This document shows, piece by piece, positions 1 to 7,934 of a stretch of DNA of 8,077 bases. This DNA is from Prevotellaceae bacterium UBA7028 (GTDB lineage: Bacteria; Bacteroidota; Bacteroidia; Bacteroidales; Bacteroidaceae): contig DLBF01000182.1 in NCBI GenBank assembly GCA_002494215.1, forward strand, positions 7,202-15,278, in the 5' to 3' direction. How positions within the stretch are numbered: position 1 is the stretch's first letter; every line of letters begins with the position of its first letter. The notes beneath the pieces are model-generated. The model searched no databases, was not told the DNA's origin, and saw nothing but the letters and a program-made list of their open reading frames with translations. A program made the position numbers and the translations under genes.

Positions 1-47
1 ACGTCAGTTTAGCAAACTGGTGGTTTCAGCCACTCACCCAAACTTCC
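1..47 (-). tRNA. tRNA-Ser (anticodon GCU), 5' part only, cut by the window edge
   Basis: Read on the minus strand from 47 down to 1, this folds as the first half of a class II tRNA. There is a 7-nt acceptor strand GGAAGTT (47-41), then TG, then a D arm closed by GGT/ACC with the usual serine-type loop GAGTGGCTGAA. The anticodon stem-loop is CCAGT-TTGCTAA-ACTGA, which places anticodon GCT at 13-11 and so reads AGC/AGU serine codons. The variable arm, T arm and 3' acceptor strand lie beyond the left edge. The top pair of the anticodon stem (20 with 4) is a C.A mismatch; the other four pairs are intact. The identification rests on sequence and fold and was not run through a tRNA finder. Confidence 0.88.
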
Positions 48-101
48 TTCCGGCATTCCGTTTTAGAACCGTTTTAGCAGCTCTTTTTCTCAAATGCGAT
101 G

Positions 102-133
102 CAAAGGTATAGCTTTTTCCCGAATCTCGCAAG
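102..133 (-). promoter_or_regulatory. Promoter for the tRNA-Ser gene, Bacteroidetes type
   Basis: On the minus strand the -7 element TACCTTTG lies at 109-102 and matches the Bacteroidetes consensus TAnnTTTG exactly. A -33-like CTTG (consensus TTTG, 3 of 4) lies at 133-130, after a 20-nt spacer. Transcription would start near 95, leaving about 48 nt of leader before the tRNA 5' end at 47. It faces away from the promoter at 150-181, so the two units are divergent. Confidence 0.6.
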
Positions 134-149
134 TACTTTCAAGATTTTT

Positions 150-181
150 TTTGCACTTTTGAGAAAAATTCCCGAACTTTG
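150..181 (+). promoter_or_regulatory. Promoter of the deoxyamino-sugar operon, Bacteroidetes type
   Basis: A -33 TTTG at 150-153 is followed, after exactly 20 nt, by GAACTTTG at 174-181, which matches the -7 consensus TAnnTTTG except at the first base. Transcription would begin near 188, giving a leader of roughly 12 nt before the ATG at 200. This placement also argues against the upstream in-frame TTG at 179 as a start codon, because that codon lies inside the -7 box. Confidence 0.6.
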
Positions 182-199
182 CATAAAAATAATGAAGCT

Positions 200-628
200 A
201 TGATAAATAATCCACAGGATAAGTTGCCAAAAGGGTGTAGATTGATAGAATTACCCTTGATTGGCGATAAACGCGGCTCATTGGCTTTTGGAGAGTGTGA
301 GAAACACATCCCTTTCAAGATTGAACGCGTATTCTGGACCTATAATATAAAAGATGGACATGTGAGAGGTAATCATGCACACAGAACATGTCAGATGGTG
401 ATATTCCCGTTGGGAGGAAGTTTTAAGATGGAGGTGGACGATGGGGAATTTCAGGTTGTGCTGGAGATGAACGATCCGCATGTGGGTATCCTGATTCCGC
501 CTCTGGTCTGGTGCAAGTTGTACGACTTTACAAAAGATGCAGCCTGCGTTAGTCTGGCATCTGAGCCTTATGATGCGGATGATTATATACATGATTATAA
601 CGAATTTAAGGAATTGGCTAAGAAATGA
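200..628 (+). CDS. FdtA/QdtA-type dTDP-4-oxo-6-deoxyglucose 3,4-ketoisomerase (WxcM-like cupin)
   Basis: This is a 142-residue single-domain cupin, close to the usual length of the sugar 3,4-ketoisomerases FdtA and QdtA. Those cytosolic enzymes move the keto group of dTDP-4-keto-6-deoxyglucose from C4 to C3, making the substrate for a 3-aminotransferase. Family motifs are visible in order: GDKRGSL (residues 22-28), the active-site RGNHAH (56-61) with the two catalytic-type histidines His59 and His61, the cupin turn GGSF with VDDGE (72-83), and the C-terminal [13 protein letters not shown] (124-136). I chose the ATG at 200; an in-frame TTG at 179 would add 7 residues but falls inside the predicted promoter. 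The stop overlaps the next ATG (ATGA at 625-628), so translation is probably coupled to the aminotransferase fusion. Whether the product is the galacto (FdtA) or gluco (QdtA) epimer cannot be told from the sequence. No symbol is given for that reason. Confidence 0.88.
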   Translation: MINNPQDKLPKGCRLIELPLIGDKRGSLAFGECEKHIPFKIERVFWTYNIKDGHVRGNHAHRTCQMVIFPLGGSFKMEVDDGEFQVVLEMNDPHVGILIPPLVWCKLYDFTKDAACVSLASEPYDADDYIHDYNEFKELAKK

Positions 629-2787
629 CAATAATACCTTACTCTATAAATAGGAAAGAAACCTGGGATGCCTTTGTTCAGGCTTCCAAGAACGGCACGT
701 TCCTGTTGCAGCGTAATTTTATGGATTACCATAGTGACCGCTTCTTTGACTGCTCACTCTTGATATACGATGGCGTATCGCCTGATGACGAGTACAAAGA
801 GAGTCACATGACGACCAAGGATTTGGTGGCTGTCTTTCCTGCCAACTATGATGAACATACCAAGTGTGTATATTCACACCAAGGACTTACATACGGTGGA
901 TTGATAGTTTTGCCAGAGGTGACACAGATGGAGGTTATGACCATCATGCAGGAGATTCTGTGCTACTATCGCGATTATATGCAGGCACTGAAGGTGTTCT
1001 ATAAGCCTATACCTTATATATACAGTGCCATTCCCAGTGACGAAGATCTGTATGCATTGTTCCGCGCAGGTGCTCAGTTGACAAGAAGGCTTGTTAGTAC
1101 CGCCATCAACCAACGCAACACATTGAAGATGCGTACCCTGCGTATGCGTCAGGCGAAGAAAGCCGTTGACCACGGCTGCTACCTGGACCATATCTCAGAA
1201 AATGATGAGGATGGACTGAAGGAGTTCTGGGACTTGTTGGAGGATGTCCTGATGGTTCATCATAACAGCAAACCTGTGCATTCATTCCAGGAGATTCTGC
1301 GTCTGATGCGTCTGTTCCCCAAGAATATAAAGGTATATGTGGTTCGCCACGATGATCGTATAGTTGCTGGTACGGTGATATTCGAGAGTCGTCAGGTGGC
1401 ACATGTCCAATATATAGCCTCTGGCGATGAGGGTAGGGCGTTAGGTGCCCTTGACCTTCTGTTCAAGCATCTGATAAACGAACGCTATAAGCAGTTTGAG
1501 TACCTGGATATGGGTACCAGCAACGAGAATGACGGCAAATTCCTGAATGAGGGACTGATATTCCAGAAAGAAGGCTTTGGTGGCAGGGCCGTCTGCTATG
1601 ATACCTATGAGGTTGACTTGCGCAACTCGCAGATCGACAAGATGGCTGGTAATGTGCGCAATACTCAGAGCGAAACAGTAAAATATCTGGATTTGAAGTT
1701 GGTTAACGAAAAGTATGAGCCGGAATTGAGTAGCGAGGTGTTACGTGTGGTTCACAGCGGTTGGTATCTGCTAGGAAAGGAGAATGAACGCTTTATTAAA
1801 CTGTTTTCAAATTACTGTGGATGTGAATATTGTGTACCTGTAGGAAATGGACTGGAAGCTTTAACGCTAATACTAAAGGCCTACAAGGAGATGCTTGGAT
1901 GGCAGGACGGTGATGAAGTTATAGTTCCGTCGAACACTTATATCGCTACTATTCTAGCTGTCAGCTATGCTGGTATGACGCCTGTTCTGTGCGAGCCTCA
2001 TCTGAGCGATTATCTGATAGACGCATCGCTGATTGAACCTCTGATAACTGATAAGACGAGGGCTATATTGCCTGTTCACCTCTACGGAAGGGTCTGTGAT
2101 ATGGATGCCATTAATGGTATTGCCAAGAAGCATGGGCTAAAGGTAATAGAGGATGTGGCGCAAGCTCATGGTGTACGCTATAAGGGAAAAGTGGCAGGTA
2201 ACCTTTGTGACGCAGCGGGTATCAGTTTCTATCCGGGTAAGAATCTGGGTGCCTTAGGTGATGCAGGCTGTGTGACGACCAACGACGCTGAGTTGGCACG
2301 CATCGTACGAACAATGGCTAACTATGGCAGCGCAGAGAAGTATGTGAATGAATACAAGGGGCATAATAGTCGCATGGATGAGATTCAGGCTGCTGTGCTG
2401 TGTGTGAAACTTCCTTGTTTGGATAATGACAATGAACGACGCCGTGAGATTGCCGCTATGTATGACCAAGGTATCGTGAACCCATTAATAACCAAACCCC
2501 TTGTAGCAGAGAATGCAGAGGAGAATGTCTATCATATTTATCCTGTGAGATGTCCTAAACGTGACGAGCTGGCTGCCTTCCTAAAGCAGAAGGATATCCA
2601 GACAGTGGTTCATTATCCCATACCACCTCATCAGCAGAAAGCATACAAGGAGTGGAGCGAACAGAAGTTCCGTATATCGGAACGAATCCATCAGGAAATT
2701 CTGTCCCTCCCTATCTCGCCCGTAATGACTGATGATCAAGTAAAGCGTGTGATTGAGGCAGTGAATGCCTTTACAGCTGACGTTTAG
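625..2787 (+). CDS. Fusion of a FemAB/GNAT-like acyltransferase and a DegT/DnrJ/EryC1-type sugar 3-aminotransferase
   Basis: This 720-residue protein contains two complete enzymes. Residues 1 to about 332 look like the FemAB/GNAT-like N-acyltransferases found next to sugar aminotransferases in Bacteroidetes; the best block is the end of that domain, with [19 protein letters not shown] (293-311) and KEGFGG (315-320). Residues about 353-720 form a PLP-dependent fold-type I aminotransferase of the FdtB/QdtB kind. It has SGWYLLGKE (378-386), VGNGLEAL (406-413), EDVAQAHG with Asp510 facing the PLP nitrogen, and [15 protein letters not shown] with Lys539 as the Schiff-base lysine. Each half has about the length of a stand-alone enzyme, and only about 20 residues link them. 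The inferred role is amination at C3 of the keto sugar made by the upstream cupin, then N-acylation of that amine, giving a nucleotide-activated 3-acylamido-3,6-dideoxyhexose for a surface polysaccharide. The ATG start overlaps the upstream stop. The TAG stop overlaps the mutS2 stop on the other strand. The aminotransferase call is strong; the acyl donor and exact sugar are unknown. Confidence 0.88.
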   Translation: MTIIPYSINRKETWDAFVQASKNGTFLLQRNFMDYHSDRFFDCSLLIYDGVSPDDEYKESHMTTKDLVAVFPANYDEHTKCVYSHQGLTYGGLIVLPEVTQMEVMTIMQEILCYYRDYMQALKVFYKPIPYIYSAIPSDEDLYALFRAGAQLTRRLVSTAINQRNTLKMRTLRMRQAKKAVDHGCYLDHISENDEDGLKEFWDLLEDVLMVHHNSKPVHSFQEILRLMRLFPKNIKVYVVRHDDRIVAGTVIFESRQVAHVQYIASGDEGRALGALDLLFKHLINERYKQFEYLDMGTSNENDGKFLNEGLIFQKEGFGGRAVCYDTYEVDLRNSQIDKMAGNVRNTQSETVKYLDLKLVNEKYEPELSSEVLRVVHSGWYLLGKENERFIKLFSNYCGCEYCVPVGNGLEALTLILKAYKEMLGWQDGDEVIVPSNTYIATILAVSYAGMTPVLCEPHLSDYLIDASLIEPLITDKTRAILPVHLYGRVCDMDAINGIAKKHGLKVIEDVAQAHGVRYKGKVAGNLCDAAGISFYPGKNLGALGDAGCVTTNDAELARIVRTMANYGSAEKYVNEYKGHNSRMDEIQAAVLCVKLPCLDNDNERRREIAAMYDQGIVNPLITKPLVAENAEENVYHIYPVRCPKRDELAAFLKQKDIQTVVHYPIPPHQQKAYKEWSEQKFRISERIHQEILSLPISPVMTDDQVKRVIEAVNAFTADV

Positions 2788-5306
2788 GCCAACTCTACAA
2801 CGGTAATACCTGCGCCGCCAAACTGCACATGTTCATCGTGTGCGGAGGTGACGCCAGATACGGTGTTAAGGTACTGACGTATGAGCTGACGCAGGACGCC
2901 CGTTCCAGTTCCATGCAAGATGCGTACCCTTTTTGCACCTACCAATATGGCATCGTCTATGAAGTGTGTCACAACCTGTAGAGCTTCGTCGCCTCGCATG
3001 CCACGTACATCAATGTCTTGATGGAAGTTTAGATGTTTCTCTCTGACCTGATTCTGCGTCTCTCGACTTACAAAGGAAACAACCGTTGCCTGAGGCTTAT
3101 CCTTAGCGGAATTCTTGGCACGTTCCAACTTAGCTATCTCAACGGTGGTACGCATGATTCCAAATGTTACTATGGCCTTTTTGCCGTCAGTCTCTTCTAT
3201 GGTACCAACAGTGGTTTGTCCTTTCAGCCTTACGCTGTCGCCTTTCTGTAGTGCCTGTGGAATAGGTTTGGCGGTTGCTGTCGTGGTAGCGCTTGCCGTT
3301 GCGGTGGGAGCCTCGTTCTTCTTTTGCTCCTTTCGTTCCGCCTTACGTTTGCGTCGTTCCTGAATTTGACGGATTTTACGTTCTATCATTTCGTCATGCT
3401 CGTGACGCTGCTCTTCCTCGAGTCGGGCACGGAACTCATCCATCTCCTGTCGAGCCTTACGTGTACGAGTCTTCTCGGCTTGTGCCTCCTTGATCTCGCG
3501 GATGGTTTTCTCCACAACGGCATTACTTTCTTGAAGGATTTGCTCGGCTTGCTTCTTGGCTTCGCGGATAATCTCCTTGCGCTTCTCCTTTAGTTCGGTC
3601 ATCTCATTCTCGTAGCGCTGGATGGTGCTCTCCATCTGCTTCTCTTGCGAATGGATGGTCTGACGCTTACCCTCCCAATAGCGTTTGTCGCGTGTGATAT
3701 CCAACAGGTATTTGTCGGCATTTACATAATCCTGACCTACAATCTCTGTCGCGTCGGCAATCACTTCTTCTGGAATACCAATCTTGCGGGCAATCTCAAC
3801 GGCAAAACTACTGCCAGGGTTGCCTATCTGAAGTTGGAAGAGTGCTTCCATCCTGTGGCGGTCGTAAAGCATAGCTCCGTTTACTACCCCTGGTGTATCT
3901 TCGGCAAAGTGCTTCAGGTTCTGGTAGTGGGTAGTGATAACGCCATAGGCTCCCTGCTTGACAAAACGGCGGAGTACAGCCTCAGCTATAGCACCTCCGA
4001 TGGTTGGCTCTGTTCCGCCTCCGAACTCATCGATAAGCAGCAGACTGTGCATATTACACCCACGCATCATATTCTTCATGTTTAACAGATGGCTGCTATA
4101 GGTGCTGAGGTCATCCTCTATGCTCTGTTCGTCGCCAATATCTATGAAGATACTCTGAAAAATACCGCACTTGGAATTTTCACCCATAGGCACAGCCAGT
4201 CCGCATTGCAACATATATTGTAACAGACCAACAGTCTTCAGACATACACTCTTGCCGCCCGCATTGGGACCGCTGATAATGAGGATGCGTTGCTTCTTGT
4301 TCAATTCAATCTCGAGCGGAACAATCTTCTTGCCCTGTTTCTTGAGGTTCAGTGCTAAGAGGGGATGCTGTGCTAATGTCCAGTCAATGAGGGGGCTTTT
4401 TTCAATCTGAGGCGAGATGCCACCTATCTGCTCTGCCAGATGAGCCTTGGCACGTACGAATTCAACATCGGCCAAAAATTCATAGCCACGAACCAGTTCG
4501 GGGATGTTGGGGCGCAGAAGTTCTGTAAAATCCTTCAGGATACGGATGACCTCGCGTTTCTCTTCTGCCTCCAACTCACGTATGTGATTGTTGACCTCAA
4601 CGACTTCGGCAGGTTCTATGAAGACTGTTTTTCCTGTTGAACTTTCATCGTGAATGATACCCTTGAGTTTACGCTTCATGGCGGGAGCGGCAGGGATAAC
4701 AAGTCGTCCGTCTCGCAGAGTGGGGGCAACGTCTTTATCTACCCATCCCTCAGCCTGTGCCGCTTTAAGGATTTTGTTGAGTGTGCGACTGACGCTACCT
4801 TCCTGTCGTCGCAGCTCATGACGTATGGTAGCCAACTCTGGTGTGGCATCATCACGAATTCGTCCGTAGCGGTCTAGGATTTGTTCTGCACGCTTGGTAA
4901 CAGCATGAAAGGTGAAAACACCTTCTGTTAGCTTATGAAGGGCAGGGTAGCTGGGTTGCTCGCCTTCCTCCTCGCTGCGCAGAATCTCAATCCATGAGTG
5001 TAAGGTGCGCAGGGAAAGGTATAGGTTGTGGAGTTCTTTCTCGTCGAGATGCACACCATCAATACGGATACGCTGAATGGTGGGACGCAGGTCGTAGAAA
5101 TCCTGTTCGGGTAATTCTGAGACCTCGGCCAAGATACGACGGAACTCGGTTGTTTGCTGATGCAGAAGTCGTATTTCCTCAACACGGGTGAGGAATGTCA
5201 TTTGCTCAACGCGGTTACGCCCCAGCGTACTGAGACAATGCCCCATAAGGAGCTGTCTAATCTCAGAAAAACCTATCTTCTGCTCGAAATGTTGTGGATA
5301 AATCAT
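2784..5306 (-). CDS. mutS2: MutS2-family ATPase with C-terminal Smr domain
   Basis: This 840-residue protein has the full MutS2 layout. Residues 1 to about 330 are the core/lever region, without the mismatch-recognition domain of MutS1. The ABC-type ATPase has Walker A GPNAGGKS (346-353, Lys352), the signature stretch [19 protein letters not shown] (389-407), Walker B LLLIDE (422-427, Glu427) and a switch histidine at TTHYQ (His460). A long charged coiled coil runs about 540-663, then a Thr/Ala/Pro-rich linker (665-686), a small beta domain (about 687-735) and the Smr domain (about 764-840) with DVRG (766-769) and HGTGTG (798-803). Family members have been linked to suppression of homologous recombination and, in Bacillus, to rescue of collided ribosomes; which applies here is not visible. 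At 840 residues it is somewhat longer than the roughly 785 of Bacillus, partly through the linker. It starts 10 nt after the peptidase stop, so the two are probably cotranscribed. I see no promoter of its own. Confidence 0.95.
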   Translation of the reverse strand: MIYPQHFEQKIGFSEIRQLLMGHCLSTLGRNRVEQMTFLTRVEEIRLLHQQTTEFRRILAEVSELPEQDFYDLRPTIQRIRIDGVHLDEKELHNLYLSLRTLHSWIEILRSEEEGEQPSYPALHKLTEGVFTFHAVTKRAEQILDRYGRIRDDATPELATIRHELRRQEGSVSRTLNKILKAAQAEGWVDKDVAPTLRDGRLVIPAAPAMKRKLKGIIHDESSTGKTVFIEPAEVVEVNNHIRELEAEEKREVIRILKDFTELLRPNIPELVRGYEFLADVEFVRAKAHLAEQIGGISPQIEKSPLIDWTLAQHPLLALNLKKQGKKIVPLEIELNKKQRILIISGPNAGGKSVCLKTVGLLQYMLQCGLAVPMGENSKCGIFQSIFIDIGDEQSIEDDLSTYSSHLLNMKNMMRGCNMHSLLLIDEFGGGTEPTIGGAIAEAVLRRFVKQGAYGVITTHYQNLKHFAEDTPGVVNGAMLYDRHRMEALFQLQIGNPGSSFAVEIARKIGIPEEVIADATEIVGQDYVNADKYLLDITRDKRYWEGKRQTIHSQEKQMESTIQRYENEMTELKEKRKEIIREAKKQAEQILQESNAVVEKTIREIKEAQAEKTRTRKARQEMDEFRARLEEEQRHEHDEMIERKIRQIQERRKRKAERKEQKKNEAPTATASATTTATAKPIPQALQKGDSVRLKGQTTVGTIEETDGKKAIVTFGIMRTTVEIAKLERAKNSAKDKPQATVVSFVSRETQNQVREKHLNFHQDIDVRGMRGDEALQVVTHFIDDAILVGAKRVRILHGTGTGVLRQLIRQYLNTVSGVTSAHDEHVQFGGAGITVVELA

Positions 5307-5316
5307 GCGGGGTCTG

Positions 5317-7782
5317 TTACTTCAAGTTTTTCTCAGGATACATAGTATTCCACCACGTTGGGTCATCCTGTAGCCAGCGGGCAAACCAAGCCATGATGCT
5401 GTCGTGCCAACGGATACGCTTGTTATAGTTCAGGATGTGATGGTTCTCGCCCTCAACGGTTATGAAGGCTGTTTCCTTACCCAGAATCTTCAGGGCAGTA
5501 AACATCTGAATACTCTCATTGATGGGCACATTAGTATCTGCTCCACCATGCATGAAGAGGATGGGCGTTTTAACTTTATCGGCATTAAAGAGAGGAGCAT
5601 GGCCGCTATACAACTCCATATTGTTCCAAGGGTAGGAGTGAGCGGCTGAAGTTGTGCTATACGAATATCCCCAGTAGCCAAAGCCCCAGTAGCTGGCAGG
5701 GTTACTGATGCCGGCATGACTCATAGCAGCGGCAAAGATGTCTGTCTGTGTCTGCAGGTACATGGTCATAAAACCGCCATAGCTGGCACCCATACAACCA
5801 ATCTTTTTCTCGTTTACAAAGGGGTGCTCCTTACAGAACTGCTTGGTACCCTGGATGATATCGTCGGCTGTATAGTCTCCGTAGGCATTCACGTGTCGTG
5901 AGGCAAATTCCTGCCCGAATCCGCTACAGCCTGAAGGTTGGATTACATAGACCACATAGCCCATTGCTGCCCATTCCTGATAGTTGTAGTAGCTGTCCAG
6001 CAATCGTCCCACAGGCGAGCAACCGCCGTAGTAATAAACCAACATGGGGTATTGTTTTGTCTCGTCAAAGAAGGGAGGCAGATAGTAGCAACCATAGATG
6101 CTGTCGCCTCGTTCAGCCTTAAAGTTCCAGTCGTAGCACTTGCCCAGTTGGATATCTTTCAGTCTGGTTGGGTTCAGGTCGCACAGCAATCGTTCCTTTC
6201 CTGTCTTTAGGTCGCGTAGCCAGCAACGGTCTGTGCTCATGCTGCTCTCGCCAATGTAAGCCAGGAAGGGTTTCTCTTCGGCTAGGCTGTAGCTGCCATA
6301 TATATAAGGTTCAGAGAGAGAAAGCTGCTCCGTCTTTCCACTCTTGGGGTTGATGCGATAAATGTTTTGCTGGTCGCGGTTCTCGCAGAGGGCATAAATC
6401 ATACCGTCCTGTTCTGACCATTGGTATGATGTTACGGAAGGGTCGAAGTCGCGTGTTAGGCAACGAGCCTCCTTTGTCTGCAGGTCGATGATGAACAGTT
6501 CATATTCGTAGCTACCGGGAGTAACACCTTGGGGCAATGTATTTCCGATGCCTTCTAAGGCCTCAGGGCTACCCGTCAGGGCTATATATCTCTCATCCGG
6601 TGAGAAGGTGTACGAGCCTATGAAGCCATCGTGCTTGACCAGTGTGTCTGCCTTTCCTGTTGCTGCGTCCAGCAGAATCAGGTCGGTAAAGCTAAAGGGA
6701 CGTTCCGTTAAGTCGTCCGTATGGATGGAGATAAGGTAACGGCTTGCGTCCTTGTTCGGTGTAACATAGACATTTTTGGCACCCTTGGTAATGGGAGTTG
6801 TGATGCCCGTCTCTATATCGTAGAGCGAGTAGTTGCGACGATTGCGCCAGCCTGGCTGACGATCATCGGGCTCCAAGATCTGATGTACATCCTTATTCTT
6901 CTCCTCAGGTACCTTCTCTTCGTAGGATACCAGGAACTTCTTCAGGTCACGTGTCAGGTAGGCATGTCCTTTGCCTGTATATTTGCCAATGGGTGTCTTT
7001 TCGCCTGTCTTAGGGTCAACTGTCTCGTAGCACCAAGTGCCTTCCTTCTCGCGATAGCAACGCACATAGCGGTCACCCTTGGGAAGCCAGTACTGGAAGC
7101 CATCCAAAGCGAACTCCTTGCCCGTTGTCAGGTCTATGAATATTTCCTTGCTTCCCGTCTCTCCGCCTTTGTAGGTAATGTTCTTGCGGATGCGTGCATA
7201 TTTTGCGCTGCTGGATAGATCAACACTGCTGATACGTTCTCCGTGCATCATGTCAGCGTTTGTCCAGTATCTATTGCCTTCAGGATTGATTTCTATGGTC
7301 TGTTCGCAATCCACTGAAACACGTAGTGTATCAGTCTTTTCGCTCTTAACGAGCAACTTGATGCTTACCTCGTGTCTGCCCGGAACCAACTCAAAGTCAG
7401 GTCCTTGCTCATTTCCGTCGATATAGAGCTTGTTTTTGCTCTCGCACTTTACATTCACCTTTCCCTTGGCAAACCCTGTATTCTGTATGGTGAAGGCGGC
7501 GAGATAACAACCTCCTTCCGCCTCTCCCGAGGGGGAAAGTACAAAGCCTCCCGTTGGGGAAGTTTGAAGGGGTGTATTCTCTCCCCTTTGGGGGAGCTGG
7601 AGAGGGGTTGTTTCCATATAGAGTTCATCCAAATCAATTTTCTTTCCCTCCGTATCCAGAGAATCTGTCATAAAAGGTTTTGCCATAGGATATGGGCCAG
7701 CCAAACGGATGCTGGTAACGTCGATAGTCTCTGCTGCCACCATCATTGGCAGAGCAATCAATGATAAAAGTATTTTACGCAT
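5317..7782 (-). CDS. Secreted S9-family (prolyl oligopeptidase/DPP-type) serine peptidase
   Basis: The protein has 821 residues from the ATG at 7782. A TTG two codons upstream (7788) is less likely because the ATG begins a clean signal peptide: MRK, a hydrophobic core, and probable cleavage after VAA (residue 17). It should therefore be exported to the periplasm or cell surface. The middle (about 200-530) is a beta-propeller with recurring SPDERYIAL-like and DLxTGKE-like strands. The C-terminal alpha/beta hydrolase (about 555-810) carries the S9 triad: Ser667 in GASYGG (codon 5784-5782), Asp749 in HGGADTNVP, and His781 in GENHHI. VYYYGG (about 582-587) is the probable oxyanion-hole region. 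The family cleaves peptides, often after proline or releasing dipeptides, so a nutritional role is likely, but the specificity cannot be read from the sequence. Residues about 58-92 are encoded by an inserted palindromic repeat (7506-7612), which leaves the frame open. It is the first gene of a likely operon with mutS2. Confidence 0.93.
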   Translation of the reverse strand: MRKILLSLIALPMMVAAETIDVTSIRLAGPYPMAKPFMTDSLDTEGKKIDLDELYMETTPLQLPQRGENTPLQTSPTGGFVLSPSGEAEGGCYLAAFTIQNTGFAKGKVNVKCESKNKLYIDGNEQGPDFELVPGRHEVSIKLLVKSEKTDTLRVSVDCEQTIEINPEGNRYWTNADMMHGERISSVDLSSSAKYARIRKNITYKGGETGSKEIFIDLTTGKEFALDGFQYWLPKGDRYVRCYREKEGTWCYETVDPKTGEKTPIGKYTGKGHAYLTRDLKKFLVSYEEKVPEEKNKDVHQILEPDDRQPGWRNRRNYSLYDIETGITTPITKGAKNVYVTPNKDASRYLISIHTDDLTERPFSFTDLILLDAATGKADTLVKHDGFIGSYTFSPDERYIALTGSPEALEGIGNTLPQGVTPGSYEYELFIIDLQTKEARCLTRDFDPSVTSYQWSEQDGMIYALCENRDQQNIYRINPKSGKTEQLSLSEPYIYGSYSLAEEKPFLAYIGESSMSTDRCWLRDLKTGKERLLCDLNPTRLKDIQLGKCYDWNFKAERGDSIYGCYYLPPFFDETKQYPMLVYYYGGCSPVGRLLDSYYNYQEWAAMGYVVYVIQPSGCSGFGQEFASRHVNAYGDYTADDIIQGTKQFCKEHPFVNEKKIGCMGASYGGFMTMYLQTQTDIFAAAMSHAGISNPASYWGFGYWGYSYSTTSAAHSYPWNNMELYSGHAPLFNADKVKTPILFMHGGADTNVPINESIQMFTALKILGKETAFITVEGENHHILNYNKRIRWHDSIMAWFARWLQDDPTWWNTMYPEKNLK
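7506..7612. repeat. GC-rich palindromic repeat element inserted in frame within the peptidase gene
   Basis: This 107-nt block stands out from its surroundings by runs of C and G. Its ends form an imperfect inverted repeat: 7506-7539 against the complement of 7579-7612, about 25 of 34 positions identical without gaps, both beginning AACAACC. Inside lie three related cores, roughly 30-33 nt apart, of the form CTCCC-spacer-GGGG: around 7523-7536, 7547-7562 and 7581-7596. The last is a perfect 6-bp stem with loop TTTG. On the peptidase strand it encodes residues about 58-92, rich in Pro, Gly, Gln and Ser, with TPLQ occurring twice 33 nt apart (7608 and 7575). From memory, similar GC-rich palindromes are common in Prevotella-like genomes, both between and inside genes; this was not checked. 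Confidence 0.75.
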
Positions 7783-7837
7783 AGTCAAAAAAACACGTTA
7801 TTTCGTTGTATTTTATTTGTAATTGGTTTTGGGAATG

Positions 7838-7868
7838 CAAAGGTAGTGCAAAAAAACGATAATGCGAA
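7838..7868 (-). promoter_or_regulatory. Promoter of the S9 peptidase-mutS2 operon, Bacteroidetes type
   Basis: On the minus strand the -7 element TACCTTTG lies at 7845-7838, an exact match to TAnnTTTG and identical to the -7 of the tRNA-Ser promoter at 109-102. A -33-like TTCG (3 of 4 to TTTG) lies at 7868-7865 after a 19-nt spacer. The start of transcription would be near 7831, giving a 5' leader of about 50 nt before the ATG at 7782. Confidence 0.6.
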
Positions 7869-7896
7869 GAGTATATAAAATTAAGTTTGTGTATTA

Positions 7897-7928
7897 TTTG
7901 CTATTTATCTCATATAATCTTATCTTTG
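7897..7928 (+). promoter_or_regulatory. Strong-consensus Bacteroidetes promoter on the plus strand with no gene after it
   Basis: TTTG at 7897-7900, a 20-nt spacer and TATCTTTG at 7921-7928 match both the -33 (TTTG) and -7 (TAnnTTTG) consensus perfectly, the best match in the window. Transcription would start near 7935. No plus-strand open frame follows; the hairpin terminator at 7981-8010 lies about 50 nt further on. It is back to back with the peptidase promoter at 7838-7868. Confidence 0.6.
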
Positions 7929-7934
7929 TTACGG

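Noticed and set aside
5..19. Perfect 6-bp inverted repeat CAGTTT/AAACTG, at first sight a terminator or operator
   Set aside because: It is the anticodon stem-loop of the minus-strand tRNA-Ser, and no T tract follows.
179..199. TTG start for the cupin gene, adding seven residues (MHKNNEA)
   Set aside because: The TTG lies inside the predicted -7 promoter box (174-181), and an ATG at 200 gives the normal family length.
1..200. Possible integration site, because a tRNA gene borders the sugar operon
   Set aside because: The operon lies on the 5' side of the tRNA, whereas elements usually integrate at the 3' end, and there is no integrase or duplicated tRNA segment in view.
3645..4085. Plus-strand open frame of 146 codons
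   Set aside because: It lies wholly opposite the MutS2 ATPase domain and matches nothing I recognise.
6721..7218. Plus-strand open frame of 165 codons
   Set aside because: It is the shadow of the peptidase coding strand, with no recognisable domain or promoter.
7372..7764. Plus-strand open frame of 130 codons opposite the peptidase N-terminus
   Set aside because: It is antisense to a clear gene, has no homology I recognise, and its openness is largely due to the GC-rich repeat at 7506-7612.
7783..7788. TTG start at 7788 for the S9 peptidase
   Set aside because: The ATG at 7782 gives a standard signal peptide beginning MRK; two extra residues before it add nothing.
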